DNA from: Phlebopus portentosus
Taxonomy: Eukaryota; Basidiomycota; Agaricomycetes; Boletales; Boletinellaceae
Direction: 5' to 3'
Length of the DNA: 64,000 nt
NCBI GenBank assembly: GCA_037892935.1
Contig: JAYXKI010000004.1
Span: forward strand, 2,575,769 to 2,639,768
The notes below the pieces were generated by a model. It worked only from the letters and a program-made list of their open reading frames with translations. It did not search any database and was not told the DNA's origin. Positions 17,789-29,038 of the stretch are shown here, one piece after another. A program made the position numbers and the translations under genes. Position 1 is the first letter of the stretch, and the number at the start of each line of letters is the position of its first letter.

Positions 17789-18246
17789 TGTTAGGCGGAC
17801 GGCTCAAGGACTGAGTCGAGGCAGGCCAACACAACAACAAACAAGCGTAAATGAGATAATCCCAAATACGTCGCTCAGGTCAAGACAGCTAAGACAAGGC
17901 TTAAGTCCAGACCGTCGAACGCTAGGTCGCAGTGAAGGTAAGTAGAATTCAGCAAACTAATAATACAAGAGTAGATACCTAGGTCGCAGTGAAGGTAAGT
18001 AGAATAGAAAGACAAGGAACGAAAGAGTCAAACTATCTACTTATATAGACTTTGGGCACAGGAAAGGTCTACCCTAATGGGAAGTCACATGACAAGGAAT
18101 GGGATGATTAGTGAGCGTGATAGAACATTGTGGAATGTTCCGGCAAAAGGATGAATAAGCGCATAAGAAAAATAAAAGAAAAGAAAAAGAATATTAAAAT
18201 AAATGATGACGTCAGAAAAGAAAAGGAAAATGTTCGAGTCCTTACA
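17789..18246 (-). repeat. Gypsy-B 5' LTR
   Basis: 458 bp, terminal TG...CA. Minus strand: U3 18246-18014, predicted RNA start 18013, then R-U5 of 225 nt. Confidence 0.97.
18003..18047 (-). promoter_or_regulatory. Gypsy-B LTR promoter: TATA box and predicted RNA start
   Basis: Minus strand TATATAAG at 18047-18040, RNA start predicted at 18013 from the 11-nt self-priming match. No ATG occurs on the sense strand from 18013 to 17007. Confidence 0.75.
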
Positions 18247-18251
18247 AAAAC
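18247..18251. repeat. Target-site duplication of Gypsy-B (right copy)
   Basis: AAAAC, identical to 11589-11593. Confidence 0.9.
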
Positions 18252-20451
18252 CCATTTCGATTAGCGCGTCTTCATTGGCTTTATACCAACCAAATGTGTG
18301 ACCGCCAGTGATCGGTTCGAGTAACTGCGGAAGTGATTTTTCACCATAAAAAACTCCGTTGTCATCGGGGTCTTGTTCCATCGATAGTTGTCTAAAGAAA
18401 TCATCGACATAATTTGTGCCGGCTGGTGATTCGGATGCCAGTTGAGTAGCGACTGTTTGTTGTCGTTTCGCAGGTGGTTCGAACGGATTATTGGATGCTT
18501 GCCAGAGTCGAATACGCTTTTGATTCTCGTTAACATTGTCATCGTCCGAAAGATCAAGCGTTGTTGGTTGTGGAGTTACCACTGGAAAGTTAGATTCGGG
18601 AGACAAAGTCGGTGTACCTGAACGCATTTGAGCCATATTCACTTCTTCGATGTGCGCTGAGTTAGATGAGGGTAATGCGTAAGAAGGAATGATAGCTTGA
18701 GCAGCCGCATTCGGATTCAAATAATTTGCCGGTGCTTGCATAAGCGAAGATGTTGATCCAACGTTGTTTGGACAAGTTTGTCGAATTTTGACTGTTTGGG
18801 GCGTAGGTGGCACATGGCAATCTTTTGATAGATGACCAAATTTCTTGCAATTGAAGCACTGAGGTGCTCCCGTTATCGCATGCGTAAACGGGGTAAAGGG
18901 TTTGTGGCTAAAGTTTGATCGGCCTCTACCTCGTCCACGAAAAGAGTTTCGATCCCAAGAGCCTTTCCAAAAAGGTGTCAAAGATCCATGATAATTTGTA
19001 TTCGAGGGGTGTTGATAATTCATGCCCCTATTCATACCGCGTTGGTATTGCAACCAATGAGAAAAACTTCGTGCTCGGGTGGAAATTGGTCTCCCCCGAA
19101 AGGGACTTGGGTGAGAAGACGGTTGTTTCTGCGCCACATAATTTGCAAAAGCTGCACGTAGTTCGGCGATTAGTTCGTTCGGTGTGATAGACCTAATGGG
19201 TTGTCCCGCAGTTCGAGTAGCGTTGTAAAAATCTATACGCGCCTGTAACTGTTGAAAAACATAGCTATACTGCGGTGGGGTTGAATTCTGAATAGCCGAC
19301 AGGTACGTGTCGTCTGTCGGTGTCTTGTTGTGCTGCGCGAGTAGATCATAAATTTGTTGCAACTTGTCTAAAGTTTTATCGAATTTGGTAACGTGTCCTC
19401 GAACGTTAAATAACTTCGATACTTCTATTGCAGAAGTAACTGTTGTGCGCACGTCAAACCTTGTTCGAAGATAACCCATAAATAAAATGACGGTTTGAAA
19501 ACCAATCATATTTGCTAGAATTGTATCGGGTAGTCTCGATTGAAGGACAGAAATAAGTTGATCGTTGGTTCGTTGACCGTCTAAGTCAGTTGCCTCAGGG
19601 GTAGCAATCAAATAATCACCTAACCCCATCGCACGTATCGTTGTGTGAACACGTATGTTCCACATTTTGAAATTAGAACCGTTCGGTTGCAATTTTTCGA
19701 TGCCCTTAAATGCTTCGTTAACATCACAGAATTCGAGATCCGGAGTGTAAAAAATGTGGGCGGGTGGTTGTGGTGGTGGTGTAGGTACTGGAGCTGGTGG
19801 TGCTTGTGCTGCCATTGAAGATGAAGATGATGATGAAGAGCTAGATGAGCTAGAAGGTATTGATGGGCTAGGAGGCAGATTGTTCTGGTTTTCAGGCAGT
19901 GTTCGTGGTGCGCTTATATGCGTTGGATGAGAGCTTACTCGAGTTTGCTGGCTCGCATGATCAGTTTCATTTGCAGATTCTTCATCTTCATTTTGCTCAT
20001 TACAAGTCTCATCTATTGGATTAATTTCCGTTGCATCTTGTGATTCCCCATATGGTAATTGAGTTAACAGAACTTCGGGTTGTTCGGGAATGTTTATTCT
20101 TTCGAGGTAAGGTTCCTCAATTCTCGGTTGCGCCGCTCCTGAGTGCATGAATCTCCCCTGTCTCATTACCACAACGTTAATTGTTTGTGTTCCAGCATTT
20201 CTTACTCTACGAGGTCGTTGTTGTTGCTGTTGATGTTGTGGTTGTTCAATCGGAGCATAATGGTAAAAACGTCTATGTTTGGTAGTAAAAGTTACACGAT
20301 TTCCCTGTGAACGATTATACCATGTTGTTGTTTGGCTCTCTCCATCTCTCTTTCCATCCACCCGGTGCCAGTCATCTCGTGCTGCTGGATATTCATCAGG
20401 CGTACTCTGTCCCGTCGTTCTGTATGAAGCGTGTGCGGTGATAGTTGACAT
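18247..20451 (-). pseudogene. Copia gag, disrupted at its C-terminal end
   Basis: ATG at 20451. The N-terminal 250 residues are low-complexity (poly-Gln, a run of Ser). The copia gag core follows (FKGIEKLQPNGSNFKMWNIR near 255; LSAIQNSTPPQYSYVFQQL near 390). A CCHC knuckle CFNCKKFGHLSKDC lies near 530. Gypsy-B entered after the codons for ALIEMGF; the open frame then runs into the LTR and stops at about 18,085. The rest of the copia frame resumes at 11593. The N-terminal low-complexity region is longer than in usual copia gags, and whether all of it is translated is unknown. Confidence 0.85.
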
Positions 20452-20829
20452 TCTTTTACCCCAGGAAATAATATTTCGTCGTATTCGTAGTAGTTTCGAT
20501 ATATCCTGTATGGAACCAAATTTTCTGGATCACGTTCTAGGAACGTAGTAAACGTGTATGTTCTCGTTGTTATGTGCACCGTATCGATGAATGTTAAATC
20601 TGAATAGATTTTCTTTGCGGGGTAGGCAAGGCTCATAACCTTTTAAAGGAATGAGCTTAACGGGTCTTCAGTACGAAGACATATGTACGGTGATACGAGA
20701 GGAAGCGAATCCTTATATTACACGATAGCCTACCAGAGGCTTTTATATACTACTGATACAGCACGTGCTAATGTTACATAATACAAGATAGAGCTTCCGT
20801 CTCAATACCGAGCAATCCAAACTTTGACC
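20452..20829. other. Unassigned stretch upstream of copia gag
   Basis: Expected place of the copia leader and 5' LTR, but no matching LTR partner is in the window. A short minus-strand ORF (20636-20292) overlaps the gag start. Nothing else could be supported. Confidence 0.4.
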
Positions 20830-21475
20830 AATATATAACTGAAAGCATATCTGCTCTAATAAGGTACGTGGGCACGGAGATTCAGCAAAAATCATACTAG
20901 ACCTGTGTGTAGATTTACCGTCGCAACGTCTCCGATGTCGGTTTCGACATTTGAGAAAAATCTTTTCGGACCGTTCACAATTATCTTACAACAGGACATC
21001 GACCGTTATTCGTCAACACCCCCGCTTTTCCCTGACTGCATACTGACTGCTTGGATAAAATTCACTCCTTACGTGTTCCAAGTTACCTTGAAAATGCTGA
21101 AACTACATTGCGGAGAAATTCCTGCTATTATCGGTCGCTTTTACCATTCCTTCTTCAACCGTCAAGCTGAGCGCAGAAAGGAAGTGTTCCTGGCCTCGCT
21201 CACCTCCTAAAAGCTTTCTTGCGTACAGATGCCGCAGAATTATCAAGCAGGGGACAACTCACAAGCATTCTGCGCCACGACAACTATCGAACGGATCCTC
21301 GTCATCAAGCGCAATTCCCAATTGCTGTAAGAAGCTTTGCTCGCATCGCCGCATCTCGACTCAACGTCATTCTAGATTTAATCAAGAAGACATTCGCGAA
21401 GTTGCTCCTCAAATTCTAGATGCTGTACTTTCTAGAGTCGAGTCAGATGGAATGATGCATGTCACATGTCAGCCC
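20830..21475 (+). pseudogene. CSE1: Rearranged CSE1 (exportin-2) fragment
   Basis: Two pieces of the importin-alpha exporter Cse1 in the wrong order. First (from about 20,837) comes a downstream part: PSNPNFDQYITESISALIR, then FEKNLFGPFTIILQQDIDRY and a degraded PYVFQ...LKLH segment. Then (21,250-21,470) comes a part that lies further upstream in Cse1: TTTIERILVIKRNSQLL, an intron-like gap, then EDIREVAPQILDAVLSRVES. Stops and frame changes interrupt both. A second, longer decayed copy lies at 60.7-63.1 kb on the other strand. Identification rests on recall of the Cse1 HEAT-repeat sequence. Confidence 0.7.
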
Positions 21476-22197
21476 GATCCGCGCTGCCTGTCGACGATGA
21501 GTCCGCCTCTGTCGCTGTATTTCTGGCTACTTGCAGAACGGCCTTTCCTATAAGCAATTCTGGTACGCACTGTAGAAACTGGCACGCCGAAGGACTGCTT
21601 GCTTGTAAGGCAGGGAGCAGGGTTCAAGAAATAGAAATTAATGGTATCGCATACGCAGTTAGTTCATGTAAAAACGGGAATCGACACAGCCGAAGCTTCA
21701 GAAGACAGAATTTGACAACAGTCGCTCAAAGACCAAATGAATGTCGTTGACAACGTACGAGGCGACGCATCCCTTGCTCCGCTGAAGAAGTTTGTCATTG
21801 AAACTGTCCTGAATCTCGAAACCATCCCGCTTGAATACCAACAGCGCATCAAACATTGCAGCTGCACTAGTAGTCCTGATATTATAGTCTAGTTGGGATC
21901 GCTCTGTCTTCATGAGACCGCACATCCATAGAAAGCACGAGGAGGATCCAGATATCAGATAAGCAACTCCAGCATAAAAATACGCGAATGACGGTTCTTG
22001 GTCAATGCGACAAAAAGACGTCCGGCTGGTAGAGCGCAACAATTTTTCATATCAATATAACTTCATTACACCTACTTAAGTCGTATATCGAATATCGATG
22101 GTCGTCGTCATTGAAATACACGCATACAGTCACAACAATTTCAAGATGAAGAGGGATTCACGGCTCAGCTTGCTCCCATCTCTAACACTCAATATAC
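21476..22197. other. Intergenic, no supported feature
   Basis: Only short unrecognised ORFs on both strands. Confidence 0.5.
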
Positions 22198-23374
22198 TTA
22201 GACACGAATATTGTTCGTAGACGTGCGTTCAGGCAATCCTGCGGCAAGTGAATCCCACAGAAGGTATGAGCTAGGATCGTCGAGCATTCCATCCAGTTTC
22301 TTCACGGTCTCGAGGGATGCGTCCCTACCCTTCATCGCCTCAGAATCTAGTGCCCTATTTATCCATTTCCTGAATGTTTTCGTGTCTCCGAGGATCGCAT
22401 ACATTGCGATACATAGCTCGATAGAAATTTTGCGTCCTGTCTGGAGGCCCTCCTCGTCCATGGCCTGGAGTAACTCCTCAACCGTTTTGGAAAGACGCTT
22501 CGCCTCGTTTGTTCTTGCCGCTCGATCAAGTCCGAGCTCGTTCCATTTGTCGAACATGCTATCAATAGACTGTACAGTTGTCCTTATGAATTTCCGACGT
22601 TCGTCACTCACAGCGCCCGCCGAGCAGAGTTCGCAAGAACACTTGAAGGAATACTTTCTCTGCAGCAGGTCCTGGCGCTCGGCAGTGGACAGGCCTTCGT
22701 CCTGTATATAAGCCAATGTGATCTCCTCCCCTTTTGCGATGTTTCGTTTTGCTCGTATCGTAAAGACAACTGTCTCTGCGTCGGACTCATATGAAGCATT
22801 GGGCAAGCAACTGGTATACAGAATCATTATGAAGGTGCATGTCTGTGATGTCAGGTAATAGCACTCACGCATGGTTGATGTTGGAAATGGTCAAGCAGAT
22901 CGCAGCGTATTCTTTGCAAACGCGGGAGTCCGCAACCAAAAAACTCAAAGCGTTAGTCATGAAAATGCCACCAAGAGGTCCGTAGTTGTCCAAGGATTTG
23001 CAGTTGTGCAGTCGGACGACTTTCTCGCGATCCTCCTGCTCGAGTTGATACAACATCTGCAGCGGGAGTTCTTCCATGTCTCTCCAAGGGTTCAAAGGAT
23101 TGAAGCGCGGCATGCGGAAAGGTATCATCAGTACCGGCCGCTCGTTGATTACGATTTCTCCAAACCCGATGTCTCGAGTAGCAACCATGCCACGGCCCTT
23201 TGCCTTGAATGTGCAAATCTCATAAGGCGGCGGAGTTGGCGTGATGGGCGGTAGCCAACCCTTGTTAGGGATCTTTTTGAACGTATCGTAGTACAAGGCC
23301 CATACAGCCACGGTGCGCCTGCCGTCTGGCGTCCTGCAGCAGCGAATTGCCATATCATGGTCGGAGTAAAACAT
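22198..23374 (-). CDS. SET-domain protein, SMYD/SET5-like
   Basis: Two exons, 23374-22869 and 22810-22198, joined over a 58-nt GTGAGT...CAG intron; 372 residues. ATG 23374 gives MFYSDHDMAIR. The SET domain begins near residue 50 (GRGMVATRDIGFGEIVINERP), where the family binds S-adenosylmethionine. The intron falls inside the hallmark NHxCxPN motif (INHA / CLPNASYESD). The core continues with RNIAKGEEITLAYI. A Cys-rich post-SET (FKCSCELCS) precedes a helical C-terminus. Likely a protein-lysine methyltransferase, cytosolic or nuclear, with unknown substrate. The MYND finger of true SMYDs was not seen. A broken paralogue is at 36,200. A (GTT)n tract lies upstream at about 23,497-23,527. Confidence 0.85.
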
Positions 23375-23495
23375 CTTTGCGCTGCTGGAGGCAGTCAGCG
23401 AAGCTCGGAAATACCAAGTGAAAGGACGCACAGCGCGCACACAAAGACAAAAAAAAAGAGTAAGGAGCTGATACCTTGGACACCAGTTGAGATGC

Positions 23496-23526
<31 letters not shown>

Positions 23527-24915
23527 GGTGGTGGTGGTTGGATGAGGGATAGCTGTGGTGGGACGGGTACCGTACGTGTGGCAACGTCAGAGGCTCAATC
23601 GACTTCAACTTGAACTTAAGCTTGTCCGAGTCATTCTTTGACCGGCTACATCATGTCCAAATGCAGTTCTAGAGGCTCACGGCAAGCGTAGCGAACAACG
23701 GGTTCTTGCCCGCTGTGCAATGGGTGGGCACAATTACAAGGTCCGAGATGATCCTATGGATTATGTAACAGATTTTACCTCGTGATTATCTAAGGTATCC
23801 CACCTCCTTAAATGGTTTGCTTACTTTGAGTTACAGCACATCCGTTCTGTCCGTCCAGCATGGTGCTCGCATGCGGTACACTTGTCTGTCTGTAGACTCT
23901 CTTGAAGCTTGAATAGAGCTGCTCTGCATCCGTAACACGGACGAGTGGCAGGTTCAGTTTTCACCATGGATGTTTTGTTGTTTTTCTCGCTTTCTCTATC
24001 TTTCCAATCGACAGCGATCTTTTCATCCGGCGGACCAAACCACCAAACCGAAAGGCTCCAAATCTAGTCGTACAATCAATTCCTTCATCTCACACAAGCT
24101 GACTTTACCCGATCGTTTCGGCGCTTTCGACGTCTTTTCCTATTCTAGCCATCGCACGTTCGTCGGACCGCTGGTGCAATTCTCGATGGTATTGATCGAT
24201 CGCGGCTTTTGTACTTGATACCTGCGTCTCGAGCGACAAGAAACTACAGAGACATAGGATTCCCGCCTTCTGGAAGGCACAGAGGATTCACTCTCGAAAT
24301 CCCTCCTCTGTTAATCGTGGCTCAAACTCTTGTAAGGACTGCGTTAATGTACATCTGCCGCACTCTATTATCTCGCTGGTGGAAAGCATTCTTGCATTTC
24401 CCATCAGAATGATCATCTTTTGAGCTTCCATTCAGTTCCGCTCCGGTACGTCCGTCATGGAATTTGGAGGTAACCATGCCCCGCACAGCCATGCAAGTTG
24501 TCTCCTCTCGCTTCGTCTCTCGGTCGAACTAAACAAGTGATACCAACTCGCGCGCTGATAAAGGGATCTTCCCAAAGGATATGTGTCGGTGCTGACCAGT
24601 AGAAGTCGTCTACTTTAAATACACCACGTTTAAGGTGCGTGCCTAACAAGAGCCGAGATCATTGTTACTTGCCCCCCTCACCTCCACCGCAGACGTTTAG
24701 CTCTTCTGATCCAGCGCTGGACATTTTCTCATGTCTATGGCACTCTCAAGCATTTCAAGCAGAGGGGGATCTTCTAATGCACCGTCGTACGTGTGCAATA
24801 TCATTAAGCTAAGGCCTAAATATCATAACTTATGACTTTCTTATCTCTTAAGCGTGGTCCATATACGAAGTAACGCGTGCAAATTCTCGTGTACATATGT
24901 TCACATTGATGAATC
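23375..24915. other. Intergenic region between SET gene and NLR gene
   Basis: Divergent promoters for both genes; contains a (CAA/GTT) microsatellite near 23,500. Short ORFs (such as 23,970-24,218) were not recognised and lack support. Confidence 0.5.
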
Positions 24916-27900
24916 ATGTCTGTTAAAGGCATCGAAGTCGAGTTCAGGAACGGACGGTCGCCATACCCCGTCTCTGTCAAAGTCGAGATTGGTGACAACG
25001 AAACACACAGATCGAAGCAATACGAGAAAGGGGAGAATGTTCACTGGCTATTCGAAAAGTGAATATCAATGGATATGACCTTTGACTCGGTGACGCAGAT
25101 ATTTACTATTATTAGGCAACTTTCAAAGGCGCTGCATATCACTATCTCTGTTCGAGAACATCGCCGATTTCGCCGCACCGTCAATGTTATGACTATCTAT
25201 GTCCCATTAGCTAAGCTAGTGATGAAGCCGCTCTTCGTGCCTGACGGTGGGATATGCTTCACTGATGTCGCGACCATGGACTGAGAAGAAATAATGTGTA
25301 TTATTCAGAGTGTAGCGACGGGTCCATATTGATGAAGGTCCACTGTGGTGCGGGCGGACCAGTGAGCATTCTAGCTAGATTGCATTAACCAAGATACTGA
25401 CAGATTGACTTCTCAGTTTATCGATATTATTCGCCGTCTTATCGAACAGTCGCAAGTTCAACTGGGAACAATGAAAGTCTTTTTAGAGAGACTCAGAAGA
25501 GCATGTGAAATTCTCGATTACATTGCATCCATTACTGAAGCTGTTTCGGCGGTGTGTTCTCGTTACTGCTGCGGCAAGGTATGAACCGAGCTAATATTAT
25601 AATCAGGTACATCCCTCTGCTCGGTCAGCAGCGATGGTAGCAAGCAGACTGTTTGAGGTAAGGAAGGAAATCGCCGTAAGCTCTGAGTACTGACATTCTG
25701 GCTTAGTACTGTCGGTCGCTGCAGGACTGTCATGCAACAGCATCCGAGCTTATAGAAAATGTGGCGACATTTATTCCCTTCACGGATTTTCCTTCGGATG
25801 GCTTAAAGTGCGAAGTGACTGCATGCACTGCAGAACAAATGATGAAACTCTTCGAGAAAATATGTAGGACAATTATGACGTATTCAAGCACTTTTGTCCT
25901 TGGTGAGCTTTAGTGAATCCGACGGCCTTCCAATCTGATCACGAAACAATCAAAATGCTAGGTGGCTTTATGGGCGAGCGAACTGATGAGATTTGCGACT
26001 TGAAAAGAAAATTTCAGTCACTTAAAGAGACGTTCAGCTGGTGCCTGACGACTGAGATTTGGAAAACGACACTGAAAATAGGTATGAATCTTGGCGTACA
26101 CCCTCTTTGTCTTCTATTCATGTGCATCTTCAGAAGTCAATACGGAAAGCCTACTTCTTCGACTTCTAAATCCAGTTTGGGACGCGTATTACAACGAAGG
26201 GAGAGCATGTTTCGACGGATCGAGAAAGGATACACTCCGAATCCTTGAAGATTGGTCCGCGTCTGAATCAAGCGCAAAGCTAATGTGGATATATGGCTGT
26301 CCAGGCCTAGGGAAGACCGCAATAGCTCATTCTGCAGCAAAGATGTTTGACGACCAGAATAGACTCGCTGGCTGTTTTTTCACGGACAAAGAGGAAAAAG
26401 AACGTCAAAATCCGAGGAGAGTCATTCCTACGATAGCGTACCAGATGGCGAAGTGGCACGGCAATTATCACGCGAATGTGCTTGACGTATTGAGAGCACG
26501 GGAAGAACTCGGACTTTTTCAAGATTTAAACAGTCAATTCGAAATTTTGATAAGGCGGCCCATAAGGAAGATATCAACCCGCTATCCACCGTTGCACAAA
26601 CCGTTGATTATCGTCCTCGACGCGCTCGACGAGATACATGACTGCTTACAGTCTAGACGATGTCTCGCCGATTACATTGTTGACTTTGCATTGCTCGTGC
26701 CTTGGCTCAAAGTTCTGGTCTTTAGCACGAGGTCAAAGAGCATCGATGCGCATTTTCGACGTGCCAAAGTCAAGAATCTCGGTCTAGACGACCCTTCACT
26801 CGATTTGCGGAGCGACATTGAGGCTTATGCAATGCTCTGCGCTCAGTCCAAGAGAGCTTCTGCATCCTGGTCTCCGGGTCTCGAAAATGACGTCCGTGGG
26901 CTTTTCTCCAGAATCTCGAGGTCGCTCAAAATGCTACATGCTACCGACGGTTCTGATGTCTTCCAATCGAAGACCAGAATTTGGGACATGGGCGACTTTT
27001 TTCGCACGCTTATTCAAAGCGTCATGGAGAGAAATGGATATCGCACAGACAAAGTATCGGTTGTCCGAGACATCATGGCCGTTTTGTCTTGTATATCGTC
27101 TACGAAGCCCCCCAAGGAAGACGTTGTCGTAGCGTTCTTGCAATTATTCCAGCCGCACCTCAGTGAGGATATGCTTCGGACCATCGTCTTTTCTCTGTCT
27201 CCAATTGTTTCCAGAGACGCAATGGCTTTTGTCCGTATTCTATTGCCAGTTCCTGCTTTCCTGGATTTTATTTCGAGGGAGCGACGCTCCGGATGTTTCT
27301 ATGTGGATATGGATTATATGAGACAGAACCTAGCGAAATACTGCCTCGACACGATGCACGAGAAGCTCAAATTCAATATCTGCAATATTTCGTCGCCGTA
27401 TCTCGAGAACCGTGCCATTCCAAATCTGGAACAGAGGCTCCAGAAACACATTCCGGGGATTATTCAATTCTCGAGTTTGAACTGGATGGACCTTATTTCC
27501 CAGTCCGAAGAGGCACAGAACTTCCGCGACTCAGTTGCGGACCTGCTGTGTTCTCGGAAGGCGTTATTCTGGATCGAGGTTCTGAGTTTAATTGGAGCCG
27601 TAGAAAAGGGCATCGAAATTCTTTCGAAGTGCGCAGACTGTTTTAAGGTGACATTTCTCGTCATGAATATCACAGTGGTTGCTCACGATCGGTATTATGT
27701 TAGGAAGAGGCTAGAATCGTCTACGTCATCACAGAGCTACTCGATTTCCTTTCTAAATTCAAAAGTCCTATCGAGATAAGCGCTGTTCATATCTATGTCT
27801 CCGCTCTGTTGTGGCTTTCTCCGAATTCTCGTCTGGTTAGAGGAATCTCGTTCTGTTCCCGATACCCTCCGAGAGTCATGTTCGAAGTATCCGCGATCCT

Positions 27901-29038
27901 TAACCCACGGGCCATTTGCACAAACTCAGATGGTGGAATAACGTCCATTGCGCGATCCGCAGACGGAAGAAAAATTGTTACAGGTGGCAAAGACGGGACA
28001 CTTCGGATTTGGGATGGGAAAAGTGGCGCTCAGATCAGCGAACCTATTAAGGCGCATACGGACGAAGTGCACAACGTCCAATACTCTCCAGATGGCAGCA
28101 AGATCGTTTCTGGATCTCTGAACGGGACAGTGAAGATTTGGGATGCTGAGGAAGGTCGGCTTTTTGTCGGTCCTTTGCGAGTGTATAAAAGCTCTTGGGT
28201 GCTAGCTGTCACATATTCTCCAGATGGGAGCAGAGTCGTCTCGGGCGACTTTAATGGCACGTTGCGCATTTGGAACACCAGGAATGGCGAGCTCATCAAA
28301 GAGTCACAGAGTCGTCACGAGGAAAACGTCTCAGCACTCGCATTTTCTCCGAACGGAGAGAGAATCGCCTCTGGATCCAGAGATTCAACCATTCGTATCT
28401 GGGATGCGCAGAATGGTATTCCAGTCGGTAATGCTTTTAAATGGACCGGAGATCACTATGCTCGGGCAGTGGCGTACTCACCTGATGGAAAACGTATTAT
28501 ATCGGGACATTCGGACAGAATGGTGAGAGTCTGGGATGCACAGACTGGTGTTCGACTCCTCGAACCTTTGGAGGGTCATAAGGAAGAAGTCGTTGACGTC
28601 AGCTATTCTCGAGATGGCAGAAAAATTCTCTCGGCCTCTCGAGACGAGAGCATTCGCATTTGGGATGCCACGACAGGTTCACCGGTTGGTCTCATACGCC
28701 GAGGCGAAAGTCGCTGGGATTCAGAGAGGCGATGCTTTGTATCCATACCAAGCTGGTGGCCGCGAAACAAGTTGAAAATTGGATCGCTCATTTATTCAGC
28801 AAGCTTACTTGACATACGTGGTGATGGATGGGTTCGAAGGTTGGATGGAGGACTATTACTATGGGTGCCTCCGGATCACCGATGCTGTTCTTGCCATACC
28901 ACTACCGACATCACGAGCAGCACAGATGACCATGACGAGCTACTCTTGAAATCGCAATGGAGAAGATTTCTCCGAGAATCGGATTGGTCGAAGATAATTG
29001 ATGCAGATGGGAGGACAGAACCAAAGTGTATTCAATGA
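24916..29038 (+). CDS. NLR-type STAND protein: C2-like N-terminus, NACHT, WD40 repeats
   Basis: Nine exons: 24916-25058, 25116-25246, 25309-25361, 25417-25551, 25607-25657, 25707-25902, 25962-26081, 26134-27647, 27704-29038. Eight introns of 49-62 nt with consistent phases; 1225 residues. Residues 1-110 resemble a C2-like beta-sandwich (tentative). Residues 110-290 are helical (VFLERLRRACEILDYIAS; VHPSARSAAM), as in fungal NLR signalling or spacer regions. NACHT: P-loop GCPGLGKT near 331, Walker B LIIVLDALDE near 434. Six WD40 repeats follow from about 857 (SPDGSKIVSGSLNGTVKIWD type), ending in DGWVRRLDGGLLLWVPPD. Fungal NLRs of this type are thought to act in non-self recognition and programmed cell death; the ligand is unknown. 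High internal repeat similarity suggests a changing sensor. Confidence 0.85.

Larger units (their letters stand above)
11594..18246 (-). mobile_element. Gypsy-B: complete young chromovirus inserted in copia
   Basis: 6653-bp element flanked by the 5-bp duplication AAAAC and bounded by 458-bp LTRs. On the minus strand it has TATA box, self-priming PBS, gag, pol in the -1 frame, chromodomain end and polypurine tract. It is near-intact: the only obvious lesion is an in-frame TGA at 12537-12535. Near-identical LTRs show recent insertion. Confidence 0.97.
10690..20451 (-). mobile_element. Ty1/copia element, split by Gypsy-B and truncated in integrase
   Basis: Gag lies at 20451-18247; protease and the start of integrase resume at 11593-10690. 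Removing Gypsy-B and one copy of its 5-bp duplication restores one continuous reading frame across the junction. Copia similarity is lost near 10,735-10,690 inside the integrase core; RT, RNase H and the 3' LTR are absent from the window. The 5' LTR was not identified in 20,452-20,830. The sequence is more AT-rich than its neighbours. Confidence 0.85.

Noticed and set aside
20292..20636. 114-codon ORF overlapping the copia gag start as a separate gene
   Set aside because: Overlaps gag in another frame and has no recognisable domain; may be leader sequence.
25573..25606. Later donor (GTATGA at 25,579) for the fourth NLR intron
   Set aside because: Would leave a 28-nt intron; the GTGTGT donor gives 55 nt and joins family-typical sequence in phase.
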